Of a stretch of 42,505 nucleotides of DNA, positions 1 to 6,869 are shown piece after piece (positions within the stretch are counted from its first letter, which is position 1; each line of letters begins with the position of its first letter). The notes beneath the pieces are model-generated. The model was not told the DNA's origin, searched no databases, and worked only from the letters and a program-made list of their open reading frames with translations. Source of the DNA: a virus; the IMG/VR virus record IMGVR_UViG_3300044742_000252, positions 1 to 42,505 of that record. One strand, 5' to 3'. The position numbers and the translations under genes were made by a program.

Positions 1-33
1 ACAGACTTTCACCAAAATCCTCCGTGGTGTAAC

Positions 34-1374
34 TCACTCCGGCACCACAAAATCGCGGCCCTCGCTCGTCACGGGGCCGGTAAACGGGTTGGGCGACGGC
101 GGGTTGCCGACCGCTTTGTCGTACGACCGCTTGGCGGCGTCGTAGCCGTCGCCGAGCGCCTGTTCTGGCGTGCGGCCCCTGTCCCGGGCAATCAGGTACT
201 CACTGATCATCGCGCGCATCAGGTAGGCATTGGCCCCGCCGGTGAACACGTCCCCGCACCAGAAGTCGGGATCGCCCGTCGTCCACGCTTCGGACTTAAT
301 GGCCCCGTCCATGGGACGATCGCGCGGGAGCACTTCGGTGTGAAACCGTTGCATCGCCCCAAACAGCGGCGTGTCCTCTAACTCTCCGATGTAGCGTCGA
401 ATGTCGGTGGCGGTCATGTCGTCTCCGGGCGTGGGCGGTTCCACAGGGGGCTCGATCGGCGGCTCGATGGGCGGCTCAATCGGCGGGATCGGGATTTCTG
501 GCGTTTCCGGGTGCGGGATGGCGGTACGCGGCTGATCGAGGCCGATCCGGGCGCGTAGCAGGGTGCCGTCGGGCGAGAGGTAGGCCACCGTGGCGTTGAT
601 CCCATCGGGCGCGATGTCGTGGTCATAGCCGCTGCCCCCGCTCGGGGCGGAGACGTAGCCGACCGGCGCCTGGGTGACGCAGCTATTCCATTCGGCCAGC
701 ACCAGCACGCCCGTGCTGCCCCCGCGCGGCTGGACGACGAGCAGGAACAGCTCCTCGCGCTCCGGGCACCAACACGGCACCGGGTGGTACCACGGGTCGC
801 CGTCGCGCGACAGGCGCACGACCTGGGAGGTGGTATTGGCGACGTCGCGGATGCCCCAGACGTGCCCGGCATCCTCCCACACCAGCGTCGTGCCGACGTG
901 GGAGAACCGCGGGCGCGTGATGGCGCCGACGCGGAGGTGCCAGGCCACGCCCAGGTCGCGGGTATCGCGGAGGCGCAGCGTGGCGAGCCCGGGCGGCAGA
1001 TCGGGCACGAGGGTGGCGAGCCACCGGCCATCGGCGCTCAGGACGGGGTCGGTTTCGCCGTCGAGCGGGTCACTCCACGACGTTTCCACGCGCCTCGGGT
1101 CAGTCCGATGGACGGCGACCTGTCCGGCGCTCGCGGTCAGGGTGTTGCCGGCCGGGACGGTCGGTGTAAACGGCCCGGTCGTGTTCGCGTAGTGGACTTG
1201 GACGACGCCGTCCTCGGGCGGGCAGAACACGATCGAGGCGCCTTCGACCCACGCGGGGTGGTGGCCGGGGGCGATGACCCCTTCGCCGACGTCGGCTGTT
1301 TGCACGGTGATGTAGCCGTTTCGCACGTAGACGGCATCGAGGGACGTGGGCGCCAGTCGGACCTGTTGCGACAT
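34..1374 (-). CDS. Beta-propeller protein with Pro-Glu linker, function unknown
   Basis: 446 aa. Residues about 100-290 show repeated short beta strands of WD40/TolB character, such as 'VLSADGRWLATL', 'PRFSHVGTTLVWED' and 'YDHDIAPDGINATVAYLSPDG', which suggests a beta-propeller. A linker of IPIPPIEPPIEPP-type repeats at about 293-318 leads to a C-terminal domain of about 125 aa (from 'DDMTATDIRRYIGELE') that I do not recognise. No signal peptide is visible. AGGAG lies 11 bases before the ATG. It is the last gene of the left arm, and across the putative circular junction it would follow the leftward genes and precede the 42.5 kb gene, which is near the glycoside hydrolase. A sugar-binding or surface role is only inference. 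Confidence 0.75.
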   Translation of the reverse strand: MSQQVRLAPTSLDAVYVRNGYITVQTADVGEGVIAPGHHPAWVEGASIVFCPPEDGVVQVHYANTTGPFTPTVPAGNTLTASAGQVAVHRTDPRRVETSWSDPLDGETDPVLSADGRWLATLVPDLPPGLATLRLRDTRDLGVAWHLRVGAITRPRFSHVGTTLVWEDAGHVWGIRDVANTTSQVVRLSRDGDPWYHPVPCWCPEREELFLLVVQPRGGSTGVLVLAEWNSCVTQAPVGYVSAPSGGSGYDHDIAPDGINATVAYLSPDGTLLRARIGLDQPRTAIPHPETPEIPIPPIEPPIEPPIEPPVEPPTPGDDMTATDIRRYIGELEDTPLFGAMQRFHTEVLPRDRPMDGAIKSEAWTTGDPDFWCGDVFTGGANAYLMRAMISEYLIARDRGRTPEQALGDGYDAAKRSYDKAVGNPPSPNPFTGPVTSEGRDFVVPE

Positions 1375-1376
1375 GG

Positions 1377-1664
1377 TTATACCGGCTCCTTTTTCTGCCG
1401 GCGTTCCTCGGCCAGCCCGGCGCCGTAGTCGTCGGCGTGCCGGCCGGTGGTGACGGGTTTGCGGTAGGTGCCCAGCGGGACGCTGCGCGTCAGGTCGCCA
1501 GCCTTGGCCATCTGCCAGAGGGTCATGCCGGCCATGGCGTGACTGACGTTGAACACCTCAGCGACGGTGCGCCCGGTGAGCGCATAGCCCTCGGGGACGT
1601 CGGCCAGATAGTGCCGGATGCGCGCCGTCAGGCCGCGCTTGGCGGCGCGCGTCTCGGGTTTCAC
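1377..1664 (-). CDS. Small basic winged-helix-like protein
   Basis: 95 aa from a GTG whose GTGA overlaps the stop of the upstream gene. A GGAG sits about 9 bases before it. A longer reading from 1706 exists, but the coupled start fits the habit of this operon. The centre, 'YALTGRTVAEVFNVSHAMAGMTLWQMAKAGDLTRS', looks like a helix-turn-helix or winged helix (helix, turn, recognition helix, then a short strand pair). The tail is basic. DNA binding is likely, but the target is unknown. Confidence 0.65.
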   Translation of the reverse strand: MKPETRAAKRGLTARIRHYLADVPEGYALTGRTVAEVFNVSHAMAGMTLWQMAKAGDLTRSVPLGTYRKPVTTGRHADDYGAGLAEERRQKKEPV

Positions 1665-2278
1665 GGCGTCGGCTCCGCTGTGCCGGGCTGCCCGCACCAC
1701 CAGCATGGCGTGCTTGGTGGCTGTTCGTTACAGTGATGGCACTCGCGAGTCGGCCCTTCCGCCCCACCGGACGGCTGGGGCTGCACACGGCGGAGGGCGG
1801 CGAGGATGATCTCGTAGACCTGCGGCTCGCGCCGATACGATGGTTGGTGATCGGTGAGCTTCTCGGCTGTCTCCCGCGCCAGCGCCTCCACGTCTACCGA
1901 CTCCGCTTGGTCTGCGCTGGGGGTGGGCGCCGTTTCAATCGGCCGCCAGCCTTCCGCCCCACCGGACGGCTCCTGCGGTGGCCAGAGGCCAACGTCCTCA
2001 CACAAGCCGCAATCAGCGGCGCTCACGGAGCCGTGCGGGCAGGCCAACTGCGCCGCGCTCAGGTCGGGGTCGGCATAGTTGGGCCAGCCGAGCATCCCGT
2101 TGGCCGTTTGGTGACAGCCGGTGTGCCCCGTCGCTAAGTCGCACGTCTCCGGTGGCATGAGCGCACCACACGTCGCCCCACCGGACGGGAGCGCGGCGGG
2201 GGTCATCGCGTGCGCCTCTGGAAGCCCACCATCAGCGATTAGATCGTCAAACGGATCGTGGCTGCCCTTGACGGTCAC
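1661..2278 (-). CDS. Cys-rich modular protein with PSGGA(E) linkers and a DUF551-like segment
   Basis: 205 aa from GTG 2278, which forms a GTGA overlap with the upstream stop. A start at 2305 is also open. The protein appears built of short modules separated by a PSGGA(E)G motif: a Cys/His-rich part ('CGALMPPETCDLATGHTGCH', 'LACPHGSVSAADCGLCED'), a segment beginning 'GWRPIETAP' that matches the start of DUF551 phage proteins, an acidic helix, and a final 'CHHCNEQPPSTPCWWCGQPG' zinc ribbon. The motif is encoded by a near-identical DNA sequence three times (1757-1776, 1952-1971, 2174-2188). The function is unknown. Confidence 0.65.
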   Translation of the reverse strand: MTVKGSHDPFDDLIADGGLPEAHAMTPAALPSGGATCGALMPPETCDLATGHTGCHQTANGMLGWPNYADPDLSAAQLACPHGSVSAADCGLCEDVGLWPPQEPSGGAEGWRPIETAPTPSADQAESVDVEALARETAEKLTDHQPSYRREPQVYEIILAALRRVQPQPSGGAEGPTRECHHCNEQPPSTPCWWCGQPGTAEPTP

Positions 2279-2583
2279 GGCGTCCTCGGCTCGGAGTCGT
2301 TCCACAACTGGATGCGGCGATCCGCCAGTGCCGCATTGGCCGCCCTGATCGCCGTGGACTCGTCCGGGAACCCACCCTTAGCGCGCGACGTTTCCCAGAA
2401 CGTGCCGCACTTGGAACGCAGCGCGTAGGCCCAAACCTGTTTGTCTGGCGTCGAGCCGTTGCTGTGCCAGAACCCGCGAGCACGCTTGCTCGGGCCGTTA
2501 TAAGCCCATGTGCAAAACGGGCCGTGGTCGTTTCTGTGATTACTCATTTTCGCCTCCAGGGCGGTCCGCTCCTGCGCGGTCAT
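2275..2583 (-). CDS. Hypothetical protein, 102 aa
   Basis: The start at ATG 2583 forms an ATGA overlap with the stop of the 2580-2876 gene. A longer frame to 2658 is rejected because its N-terminus is Arg-rich shadow sequence. The protein is polar and aromatic ('DHGPFCTWAYNGPSKRARGF', 'KCGTFWETSRAKGGFPDE'), ends with a helix 'AIRAANAALADRR', and has two Cys but no full zinc motif. I do not recognise the family. Position and coupling put it in the leftward operon. Confidence 0.65.
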   Translation of the reverse strand: MTAQERTALEAKMSNHRNDHGPFCTWAYNGPSKRARGFWHSNGSTPDKQVWAYALRSKCGTFWETSRAKGGFPDESTAIRAANAALADRRIQLWNDSEPRTP

Positions 2584-2876
2584 CGCCGCGTCCCCATGCC
2601 CAGCCGGCCGATGCCGCAGGCGTCCCCGGCGGCGACCGCGAGCGCTTGCTGGAGCCACGCCGTCAGGACGCGCAGGCGCAGCGGTGTAAACAGCACGGTT
2701 GGCGCGTCGGGCGCCGACAGGGCGGCGTGCCAGTCGCGCGCCTGGGCATCCTCACTGGCGTCCTGGGCGGCCTGGTCGCGCTCGGCGTCGAGGGCGTGGC
2801 GGTCGCGCGCGCTTGGCGGCGCGTACGGGTCGAGGGCATCATTCCAGTCGGCATCGGGGCTCAGCACGATACACAT
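2580..2876 (-). CDS. Hypothetical protein, 98 aa, acidic helical
   Basis: Begins 'MCIVLSPDADWNDALDP', followed by a charged helix rich in Asp/Ala/Arg ('RDRHALDAERDQAAQDASED') and an amphipathic C-terminus ('LRLRVLTAWLQQALAVAAGD'). CGGAG precedes the ATG by 6 bases. The spacer before it carries one of the genome's TTGACG/GTCAA inverted repeats. No family is recognised. Confidence 0.6.
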   Translation of the reverse strand: MCIVLSPDADWNDALDPYAPPSARDRHALDAERDQAAQDASEDAQARDWHAALSAPDAPTVLFTPLRLRVLTAWLQQALAVAAGDACGIGRLGMGTRR

Positions 2877-2907
2877 GTTCTACTCCGGTTGACGTGTGGT
2901 GTCAAGT
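2877..2907 (-). promoter_or_regulatory. Operator-like inverted repeat with possible promoter
   Basis: TTGACG (2889-2894), five bases, TGTCAA (2900-2905). Read on the minus strand, TTGACA is followed after 17 bases by TAGAAC, which directly abuts the ATG at 2876. The inverted repeat matches those at 9098-9118 and 40543-40563. The -10 match is weak and its position would put the transcript start inside the gene, so an operator or internal site is more likely than a strong promoter. Confidence 0.4.
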
Positions 2908-3147
2908 CTACATGCCGAGCGCGGTGGTGAGTCGGTGGTACGCCTGCACCAAGGCGCCGCGGCAGAGTTCGACGGGGGCGCCGTCGGGCTGATAGCCGGT
3001 CACAGTCCACACGTCGGGCTCGACTTCGCGCGCCGCATAGCCGGCAAAGACGGGCGACGGCGTACGCGGCGCGTAGATCACGCCGAATTGCAGATTGAGC
3101 GGCGTAGTGGGCGCATCGTGCAGCGTGACGGTGATCGTGGGTGTCAT
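2908..3147 (-). CDS. Hypothetical protein, 79 aa
   Basis: A small predicted all-beta/alpha protein ('TITVTLHDAPTTPLNLQFG', 'VWTVTGYQPDGAPVELCRG'), with no family recognised. The ATG overlaps the stop of the zinc-ribbon gene 3144-3308 (ATGA), and GGAGT lies 9 bases upstream. The stop codon lies at the edge of the inverted repeat before the next gene. Confidence 0.65.
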   Translation of the reverse strand: MTPTITVTLHDAPTTPLNLQFGVIYAPRTPSPVFAGYAAREVEPDVWTVTGYQPDGAPVELCRGALVQAYHRLTTALGM

Positions 3148-3308
3148 GTCGGGTTACTCCGTTGGGTGTCAATGGGCGGCGGCGACGGATCGGGCGCGTC
3201 GTCTGGCCACGGGTGCGTGTCGGCGCCGCACAGCCGGCAGTCCACGCGCCCGGTGCGGCCATTGACCAGCGCGTCACACGACGGACAGTAGCGGCGTTTA
3301 CGCGCCAT
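3144..3308 (-). CDS. Mini zinc-ribbon protein, 54 aa
   Basis: Reads MARKRRYCPSCDALVNG..., then 'VDCRLCGADTHPW' and a Pro/Asp-rich tail. The two CxxC pairs, about 15 residues apart, form a classic zinc ribbon, and the N-terminus is basic. It begins three bases after the stop of the upstream secreted-type gene and its TGA overlaps the next ATG. The tight coupling on both sides supports it although it is very short. Nucleic-acid binding is the usual role of such ribbons; here it is inference. Confidence 0.65.
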   Translation of the reverse strand: MARKRRYCPSCDALVNGRTGRVDCRLCGADTHPWPDDAPDPSPPPIDTQRSNPT

Positions 3309-3311
3309 GGC

Positions 3312-3689
3312 TCACGGCTCCGTCACGTCGCGCCAATCGGACGCGGCGGCCTCGTACAGGAACAGCCGCACGTACCCCGGCCCATAGCAGCCGTCGCCGT
3401 CCTGCAGGCACAGCGCGACGAGCACCGCCACGCCGTCCGGCAGTTGCGCGGTGCCGATGATGCTCACGTCCGTCGTCCCGCGCTGGTAGCGGCGCCCGAC
3501 ACGGAAGCGCTGGCCATAGGGCGGCATGTCTGGCGGCTGGGGCGGCAGTGCGGACGGCGGCGGGGCCGACGTCACCAAGGGGTGATTCGGCGGCAGCCAT
3601 TGGCCGTTCTGGCAGACGAACCCGGCGCCCGGGTTCGGGGTGGGACAGGTCAGGACGGCGGTGATGGCGGCGGCAGCGAGGGCGATCAT
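3312..3689 (-). CDS. Small exported-type protein
   Basis: 125 aa. The N-terminus 'MIALAAAAITAVLTC' is hydrophobic and could be a signal or anchor. The Cys at 15 could be lipidated, but the lipobox is poor and there is no basic start. Then follow 'GFVCQNGQWLPPNHPL', a Pro-rich stretch and a Cys-containing beta domain ('GTAQLPDGVAVLVALCLQDG'). GGAG lies 8 bases before the ATG. The NGQW-x-P-x-x-HPL motif recurs in the virion-block protein at 32109-33050. The function is unknown. Confidence 0.65.
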   Translation of the reverse strand: MIALAAAAITAVLTCPTPNPGAGFVCQNGQWLPPNHPLVTSAPPPSALPPQPPDMPPYGQRFRVGRRYQRGTTDVSIIGTAQLPDGVAVLVALCLQDGDGCYGPGYVRLFLYEAAASDWRDVTEP

Positions 3690-3713
3690 GTGGGTGTCTC
3701 CAGTGGTGTCTGG

Positions 3714-3914
3714 TTAGTAGTCGCGGTACGTCGGGTCAGGGCTGGCGTGCTGGTTGTGTAAACGTTCCAGGAGTCTCAGCGCCAGCCCACGCGGGCGGCG
3801 CCGGCCCTGCTCGTATTCCTCAATCGTGCGCTTCGACACCGCGAGGCGCGTGCCGAAGGCGGTGGTGTTCTCGCGGAGTAGCGCGCGCACGGCGCGGATC
3901 TGATCGGGGGTCAT
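3714..3914 (-). CDS. XRE/Cro-type helix-turn-helix regulator
   Basis: 66 aa. 'MTPDQIRAVRALLRENTTAFGTRLAVSKRTIEEYEQGRRRPRG' is a textbook five-helix XRE domain of the HigA/YiaG-like kind: helix 1, 'AFGTRLAVSKRTIEEYEQG' as helices 2-3, then 'PRGLALRLLERLHN'. Its ATG overlaps the stop of the gene before it. It is a candidate binder of the ACTTGACG-N5-CGTCAAGT operators, together with the regulator at 40558-40866. There is no toxin partner next to it, so I do not call it an antitoxin. Confidence 0.8.
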   Translation of the reverse strand: MTPDQIRAVRALLRENTTAFGTRLAVSKRTIEEYEQGRRRPRGLALRLLERLHNQHASPDPTYRDY

Positions 3915-4228
3915 GGGGATACCTCAAAGGTTTCGCGGGTGATTTGCGCGACGTCGGCGCGACGTGCCTGATCCGGCATGGCATCGAGAAAGCGCGCGAG
4001 GTCGATCGACGTGGTTTTGCCATAGCGCCACGACGGGCGCCACGACGCGCCATCGGCCGCCCAGCGCATCCATTTGGAGCGCAGGATGGCTTCGGCCTCA
4101 CGCGCGCTGTAGCCGCGTCGGAGCAACAGCCGGGCGCACGCGCGCCAGGCGATCGGGCCGTAGTTGTCAAACGAGTAGGCGTCGGCGGTCTGGTCGGCGA
4201 GGGCGGCGGCGGTGGGGGTGATCGTCAT
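3911..4228 (-). CDS. Hypothetical protein, 105 aa
   Basis: Starts at MTITPTAAALAD, with ATGA coupling at both ends. The centre is helical with a Trp-rich stretch ('RACARLLLRRGYSAREAEAI', 'KWMRWAADGASWRPSWRYGK'), typical of small phage proteins that accompany regulators. It precedes the XRE gene. No family is recognised. Confidence 0.65.
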   Translation of the reverse strand: MTITPTAAALADQTADAYSFDNYGPIAWRACARLLLRRGYSAREAEAILRSKWMRWAADGASWRPSWRYGKTTSIDLARFLDAMPDQARRADVAQITRETFEVSP

Positions 4229-4344
4229 GACGTGCCTTCGGAGCGAATGCAGTAGAGCCAAGAGGCCGGCGCGCACGTCGGCGGGCGTCGGAGCGGCCAC
4301 GGGTGACACTCGCGGCCGCAGCGGGGGCAACGGGAGGCGGTCAT
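4225..4344 (-). CDS. Mini zinc-binding protein, 39 aa
   Basis: MTASRCPRCGRECHPW..., then 'PPTCAPASWLYCI'. It has a CPRC pair with further Cys residues. The ATG overlaps the upstream TGA and its own TGA overlaps the next ATG, so it sits exactly in the overlap chain. It is short enough to be chance, but the coupling on both sides and the CxxC argue for a real gene. Confidence 0.5.
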   Translation of the reverse strand: MTASRCPRCGRECHPWPLRRPPTCAPASWLYCIRSEGTS

Positions 4345-4577
4345 GTGGCCCCGCTGACGTGTGTCGTGTGGGCGATCGGGCCGGTGTGGATCTCGCCGGT
4401 CGGGCGCCACACTTCGGTGTAGTCGTGGCCATCCGCCAGGAGTCGCACGGTGTCACCGAGCAGCGAATGGACATGCCCGAGGTATCGGGCGGCGTCAATC
4501 GACAGATCCGCGATCGTGGTGTGGCAGACGTTCCCAAACCAGATTTGCACGGTATAGCTCGTGAGGGGTGCGCGCAT
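4341..4577 (-). CDS. Hypothetical protein, 78 aa
   Basis: Starts MRAPLTSYTVQIWFGN at 4577 with AGGA about 8 bases upstream. The pattern of strands followed by a helix ('SIDAARYLGHVHSLLGD') and another strand pair suggests a small alpha/beta fold. A longer frame to 4859 is shadow sequence. No family is recognised. Confidence 0.65.
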   Translation of the reverse strand: MRAPLTSYTVQIWFGNVCHTTIADLSIDAARYLGHVHSLLGDTVRLLADGHDYTEVWRPTGEIHTGPIAHTTHVSGAT

Positions 4578-4606
4578 GGTGGGTGTCCTGTGTGTAAACG
4601 GTCGGG

Positions 4607-4702
4607 TTAGTGTCGGACGGTGAAGCGGTGGCCGAACAGCGTCACCGAGGCGCGGAAGCGATAGCCGGGGGCGCCGAGCGGGTCGAGAAAGAGGCAGATC
4701 AT
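4607..4702 (-). CDS. Tiny protein, 31 aa
   Basis: Reads MICLFLDPLGAPGYRF... and ends 'HRFTVRH'. The ATG forms an ATGA overlap with the stop of 4699-5166, which is the main support. The spacer downstream (4578-4606) contains one TGTAAAC. It could be a small beta hairpin; no function can be named. Confidence 0.45.
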   Translation of the reverse strand: MICLFLDPLGAPGYRFRASVTLFGHRFTVRH

Positions 4703-5166
4703 CGCCCGTCACCGGCGAAGCGTGGGGCGGCGTCGACACGGGCGACACGGGCGATCCACGGGGCGGGGCGGCGGTCGCCCAGGACGGCGCCGATCGCGTC
4801 GCCGTAGGCGCCCCAGCGGGTCCAGTCGGCCGAGGGCGCCCAGCGGCCCGGCGTGGCACGCGCGACGAAGCGTAGGATCATCAGGCGCGAGTCTTCCTCA
4901 TGCGTGAGGCGCCAGTCGGACGCGTACGGGGCGCCCGGCGCGCGGCGGTGACGCCGGCTGTCGCTCTTGAGATCGTCGATCAGGTGTTCCATGTCGCGCT
5001 GGCCGGGCGCCCAGCGGGCGAGCTGGTGGTCGTCGGGTCCGTCGCCCGTCGCGGCGTCGTGCATCAACGTTTCCAGTGCGTACCAGAGCGTGCGGATCTC
5101 GCGCTTGAGGGCAGCGGTGGACAGCGGGGCGGCGGTGTCGGGCAACGTGTCGGGTGTGGTGCGCAT
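4699..5166 (-). CDS. Hypothetical protein, 155 aa
   Basis: Starts MRTTPDTLPDTAAPLS at 5166 with GGAAGG about 8 bases upstream. A reading from 5238 is disfavoured because it would run through the promoter at 5208-5240. The first half is helical ('TAALKREIRTLWYALETLMH'). The second is Trp/Arg-rich ('WAPSADWTRWGAYGDAIGAV'). No family is recognised. It appears to begin a sub-operon leading to 2.9 kb. Confidence 0.65.
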   Translation of the reverse strand: MRTTPDTLPDTAAPLSTAALKREIRTLWYALETLMHDAATGDGPDDHQLARWAPGQRDMEHLIDDLKSDSRRHRRAPGAPYASDWRLTHEEDSRLMILRFVARATPGRWAPSADWTRWGAYGDAIGAVLGDRRPAPWIARVARVDAAPRFAGDGR

Positions 5167-5207
5167 GGGGTGCCTTCCGGGTGTGTCGCGCGTTTTGGTG
5201 TGCTGTG

Positions 5208-5240
5208 ATCCTAACGGCAATGCGATACAGCGTGTCAAGT
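5208..5240 (-). promoter_or_regulatory. Leftward sigma70-type promoter
   Basis: On the minus strand TTGACA (5233-5238) is followed after 19 bases by TAGGAT (5208-5213). The 5' flank ACTTGACA matches the operator half-site seen at 9111-9118 and 40556-40563, but the second half-site is missing here. The same TAGGAT box is used at 40532-40537. The expected start near 5200 gives a 34-base leader containing the GGAAGG ribosome site of the 4699-5166 gene. Confidence 0.5.
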
Positions 5241-5260
5241 GGATAGTGCAGGCGTTTTCT

Positions 5261-5322
5261 CGCGCGCGTGGTACGGCGTACCGGGCGCGCGCCTGGTCCC
5301 GCGTACCGGGCGCGCGTGGTAC
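5261..5322. repeat. GC-rich direct repeat pair
   Basis: GCGTACCGGGCGCGCG occurs perfectly at 5276-5291 and 5301-5316, and CGCGCGTGGTAC at 5263-5274 and 5311-5322. The block lies between the stop of 5326-5622 and the promoter at 5208-5240. It may be a protein-binding site or a read-through barrier. The sequence alone does not decide. Confidence 0.6.
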
Positions 5323-5325
5323 CGC

Positions 5326-5622
5326 TCACAGGTGATGCTTGGCGCGTTCCCGGCCGCTGATATCGGTGCGCCCGCGATCGCTACACGGCCAGGGTTCGCC
5401 ACAGCCGGCACACGTCTCACGCGCGACGGCCAGCGCATCGGGCCACGACGCGCGATCGCCGGGCAGCTGGTAGACGGGGGCGCGATCGGACGTCGTGTCG
5501 AGTCGTCGCGCGAATCCGCACCGGGGGCAGCCGGTCCAGTACGTCGCGCAGTACTGGTGCGTGCAGGTCTGGCAGCGGGTGTACAGGCGATCGTGGCAGA
5601 GGCAGCGGTGGATCGTGACCAT
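5326..5622 (-). CDS. Cys/His-rich zinc-finger-like protein
   Basis: 98 aa. The N-terminal half has closely spaced metal ligands: 'CLCHDRLYTRCQTCTHQYC', then 'CPRCG'. A second pair, 'CAGCGEPWPC', sits near residue 73. This suggests two zinc ribbons. GGAG precedes the ATG by about 8 bases. The nearby short ribbon genes suggest a theme, but the function is unknown. Confidence 0.7.
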   Translation of the reverse strand: MVTIHRCLCHDRLYTRCQTCTHQYCATYWTGCPRCGFARRLDTTSDRAPVYQLPGDRASWPDALAVARETCAGCGEPWPCSDRGRTDISGRERAKHHL

Positions 5623-5658
5623 GGGGTGTGCTCCTTCAAGTCGGGTGTGTGGTCGCGC

Positions 5659-5684
5659 GCGCCCACGATCGGCGTCGTGGGCGC
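5659..5684 (-). terminator. Strong intergenic hairpin
   Basis: GCGCCCACGA (5659-5668), six-base loop, TCGTGGGCGC (5675-5684): a perfect 10-bp stem between the stop at 5703 and the start at 5622. There is no U-tract, so it may be a partial terminator, processing site or transcript stabiliser. Confidence 0.45.
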
Positions 5685-5702
5685 TGACGACTCGACAGCC
5701 GG

Positions 5703-6278
5703 CTAGTAGCGGCTCGGGCGTGCATTGCGGCCCGCGGGGGTGATCGCGCCGGCCTTATTCAGCAGGCCGCGCGTGATCAACGCCTCCTTGGCCGCCTCGT
5801 AGTCCGCGCGCGCGATGCCGCGTCGCTGGCGTTCGTCGTCCCGTGCGAAGGACTTGAGGCTTCCGGTAATGTCCAAGACCGCCGCTTCCGTCGGGGTCAG
5901 TTCGACGGCCGCTGGGAGGGCGAACCCGTTGACGTCGCTGGGGGCGACCAGGACGGTGATCCCCAGATCCTTCCCGCAGAAAATCGTGTGCTTGACGACG
6001 ACACAACCGGGCGGAATGGGCGCCGCGGTGACGCCCGCGATCGGCGCGTCGAACGCGGACTGTGCGGGAATGGCGACATGGGCGCGATCGGCGAGGCGTA
6101 CGATCGCGTACGTGTCGCGGCTGCCGCCGCTCCAACTGCCGGCGAGGTTCTCCCGGCAGATCCCATCGGCGCCCGGGGTCATGGTGCGCAGCTTGAACAT
6201 CTTGCCGCGGTAGCTCGGGAAGGCCGCGGAGACGAGTGACGCGAACAGGGGATCGGGGCGGTCGAGGTGGATCGTCAT
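5703..6278 (-). CDS. Hypothetical protein, 191 aa
   Basis: Starts MTIHLDRPDPLFASLV at 6278 with AGGAG upstream. The first two thirds look beta-rich ('TYAIVRLADRAHVAIPAQSA', 'CVVVKHTIFCGKDLGITVLV'). The last part, 'ADYEAAKEALITRGLLNKAGAITPAGRNA', resembles the recognition helix and wing of a winged-helix domain. It could be a DNA-associated protein. The family is not recognised. Confidence 0.7.
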   Translation of the reverse strand: MTIHLDRPDPLFASLVSAAFPSYRGKMFKLRTMTPGADGICRENLAGSWSGGSRDTYAIVRLADRAHVAIPAQSAFDAPIAGVTAAPIPPGCVVVKHTIFCGKDLGITVLVAPSDVNGFALPAAVELTPTEAAVLDITGSLKSFARDDERQRRGIARADYEAAKEALITRGLLNKAGAITPAGRNARPSRY

Positions 6279-6293
6279 GGGGTGTACTCCTGC

Positions 6294-6328
6294 GGGTGAC
6301 GGGTGACGGGTGACGGGTGACGGGTGCG
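6294..6328. repeat. Tandem heptamer GGGTGAC in an intergenic spacer
   Basis: Four perfect copies (6294-6321) and a partial fifth lie between two minus-strand genes. The spacers at 6555-6568 and about 6860-6866 carry two and one copies in the same place relative to the next start codon. This looks like a variable-number repeat inherited with gene-spacer units. Confidence 0.8.
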
Positions 6329-6330
6329 CG

Positions 6331-6537
6331 TCACCCCAACAAATCGATCGTGGCGCGGCAGTCGGCCAGCGTCCCGGCACTGCCGATGTGGTGCCCGTCA
6401 CGCGAGATAAACCACAGGTTATGCAGCGCGTTGAACGTGCAGAGGTAGCCACGGTCGGCGACCTGCGATCGGAACGTCTCGCGAACGGTCTGCAACGCGA
6501 GCGCGGAACGGGCATCGGCGGGGCGATTGGTGCGCAT
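6331..6537 (-). CDS. Hypothetical protein, 68 aa
   Basis: MRTNRPADARSALALQTVRE... followed by 'GYLCTFNALHNLWFISRDGH', then 'HIGSAGTLADCRATIDLLG'. It is a small beta-beta-alpha-like protein of a kind common in phages. CAGGAG lies about 10 bases before the ATG, and heptamer repeats flank both ends. The function is unknown. Confidence 0.65.
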   Translation of the reverse strand: MRTNRPADARSALALQTVRETFRSQVADRGYLCTFNALHNLWFISRDGHHIGSAGTLADCRATIDLLG

Positions 6538-6571
6538 GGGGTGTGGGCTCCTGTGGGTGACGGGTGACGGG

Positions 6572-6835
6572 TTAGCGATAAAACGAATCGAGCGCCCGTG
6601 TTTCGGCGTTCTGGCCATGGAGCGACGTGCGGTACGCCGCACGCCACGCGTCGATCGCCTGCACGTAGGCGTCCCCGTAGGCACGTACGGCGGGTGACTG
6701 CGTGGTCGAGCGGTACCGCATGTCGGGCGCCTTGCTGCCATAGGCACGGCGCAAGGCGTCACCAAAGGCGCGATCGGCGGCAAGGGCGATCGCATACAGA
6801 TGGTCGAGGTGGGTGCGGCGTTCGGTGAGGGTCAT
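6572..6835 (-). CDS. Hypothetical helical protein, 87 aa
   Basis: The start at MTLTERRTHLDHLYA (6835) has CAGGAG upstream. A longer frame to 6904 runs through the repeat spacer and is rejected. It is mostly helical ('YAIALAADRAFGDALRRAYG', 'RAYGDAYVQAIDAWRAAYRT'). No family is recognised. It is the first clearly intact gene after the main leftward promoter. Confidence 0.65.
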   Translation of the reverse strand: MTLTERRTHLDHLYAIALAADRAFGDALRRAYGSKAPDMRYRSTTQSPAVRAYGDAYVQAIDAWRAAYRTSLHGQNAETRALDSFYR

Positions 6836-6869
6836 GGGGTGTGGGCTCCTGCGTGTGACGGGTGACGGG

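Noticed and set aside
3714-3914. Antitoxin of a HigBA-type pair
   Set aside because: Neighbouring genes show no RelE/HigB-like toxin features. A plain regulator is the simpler call.
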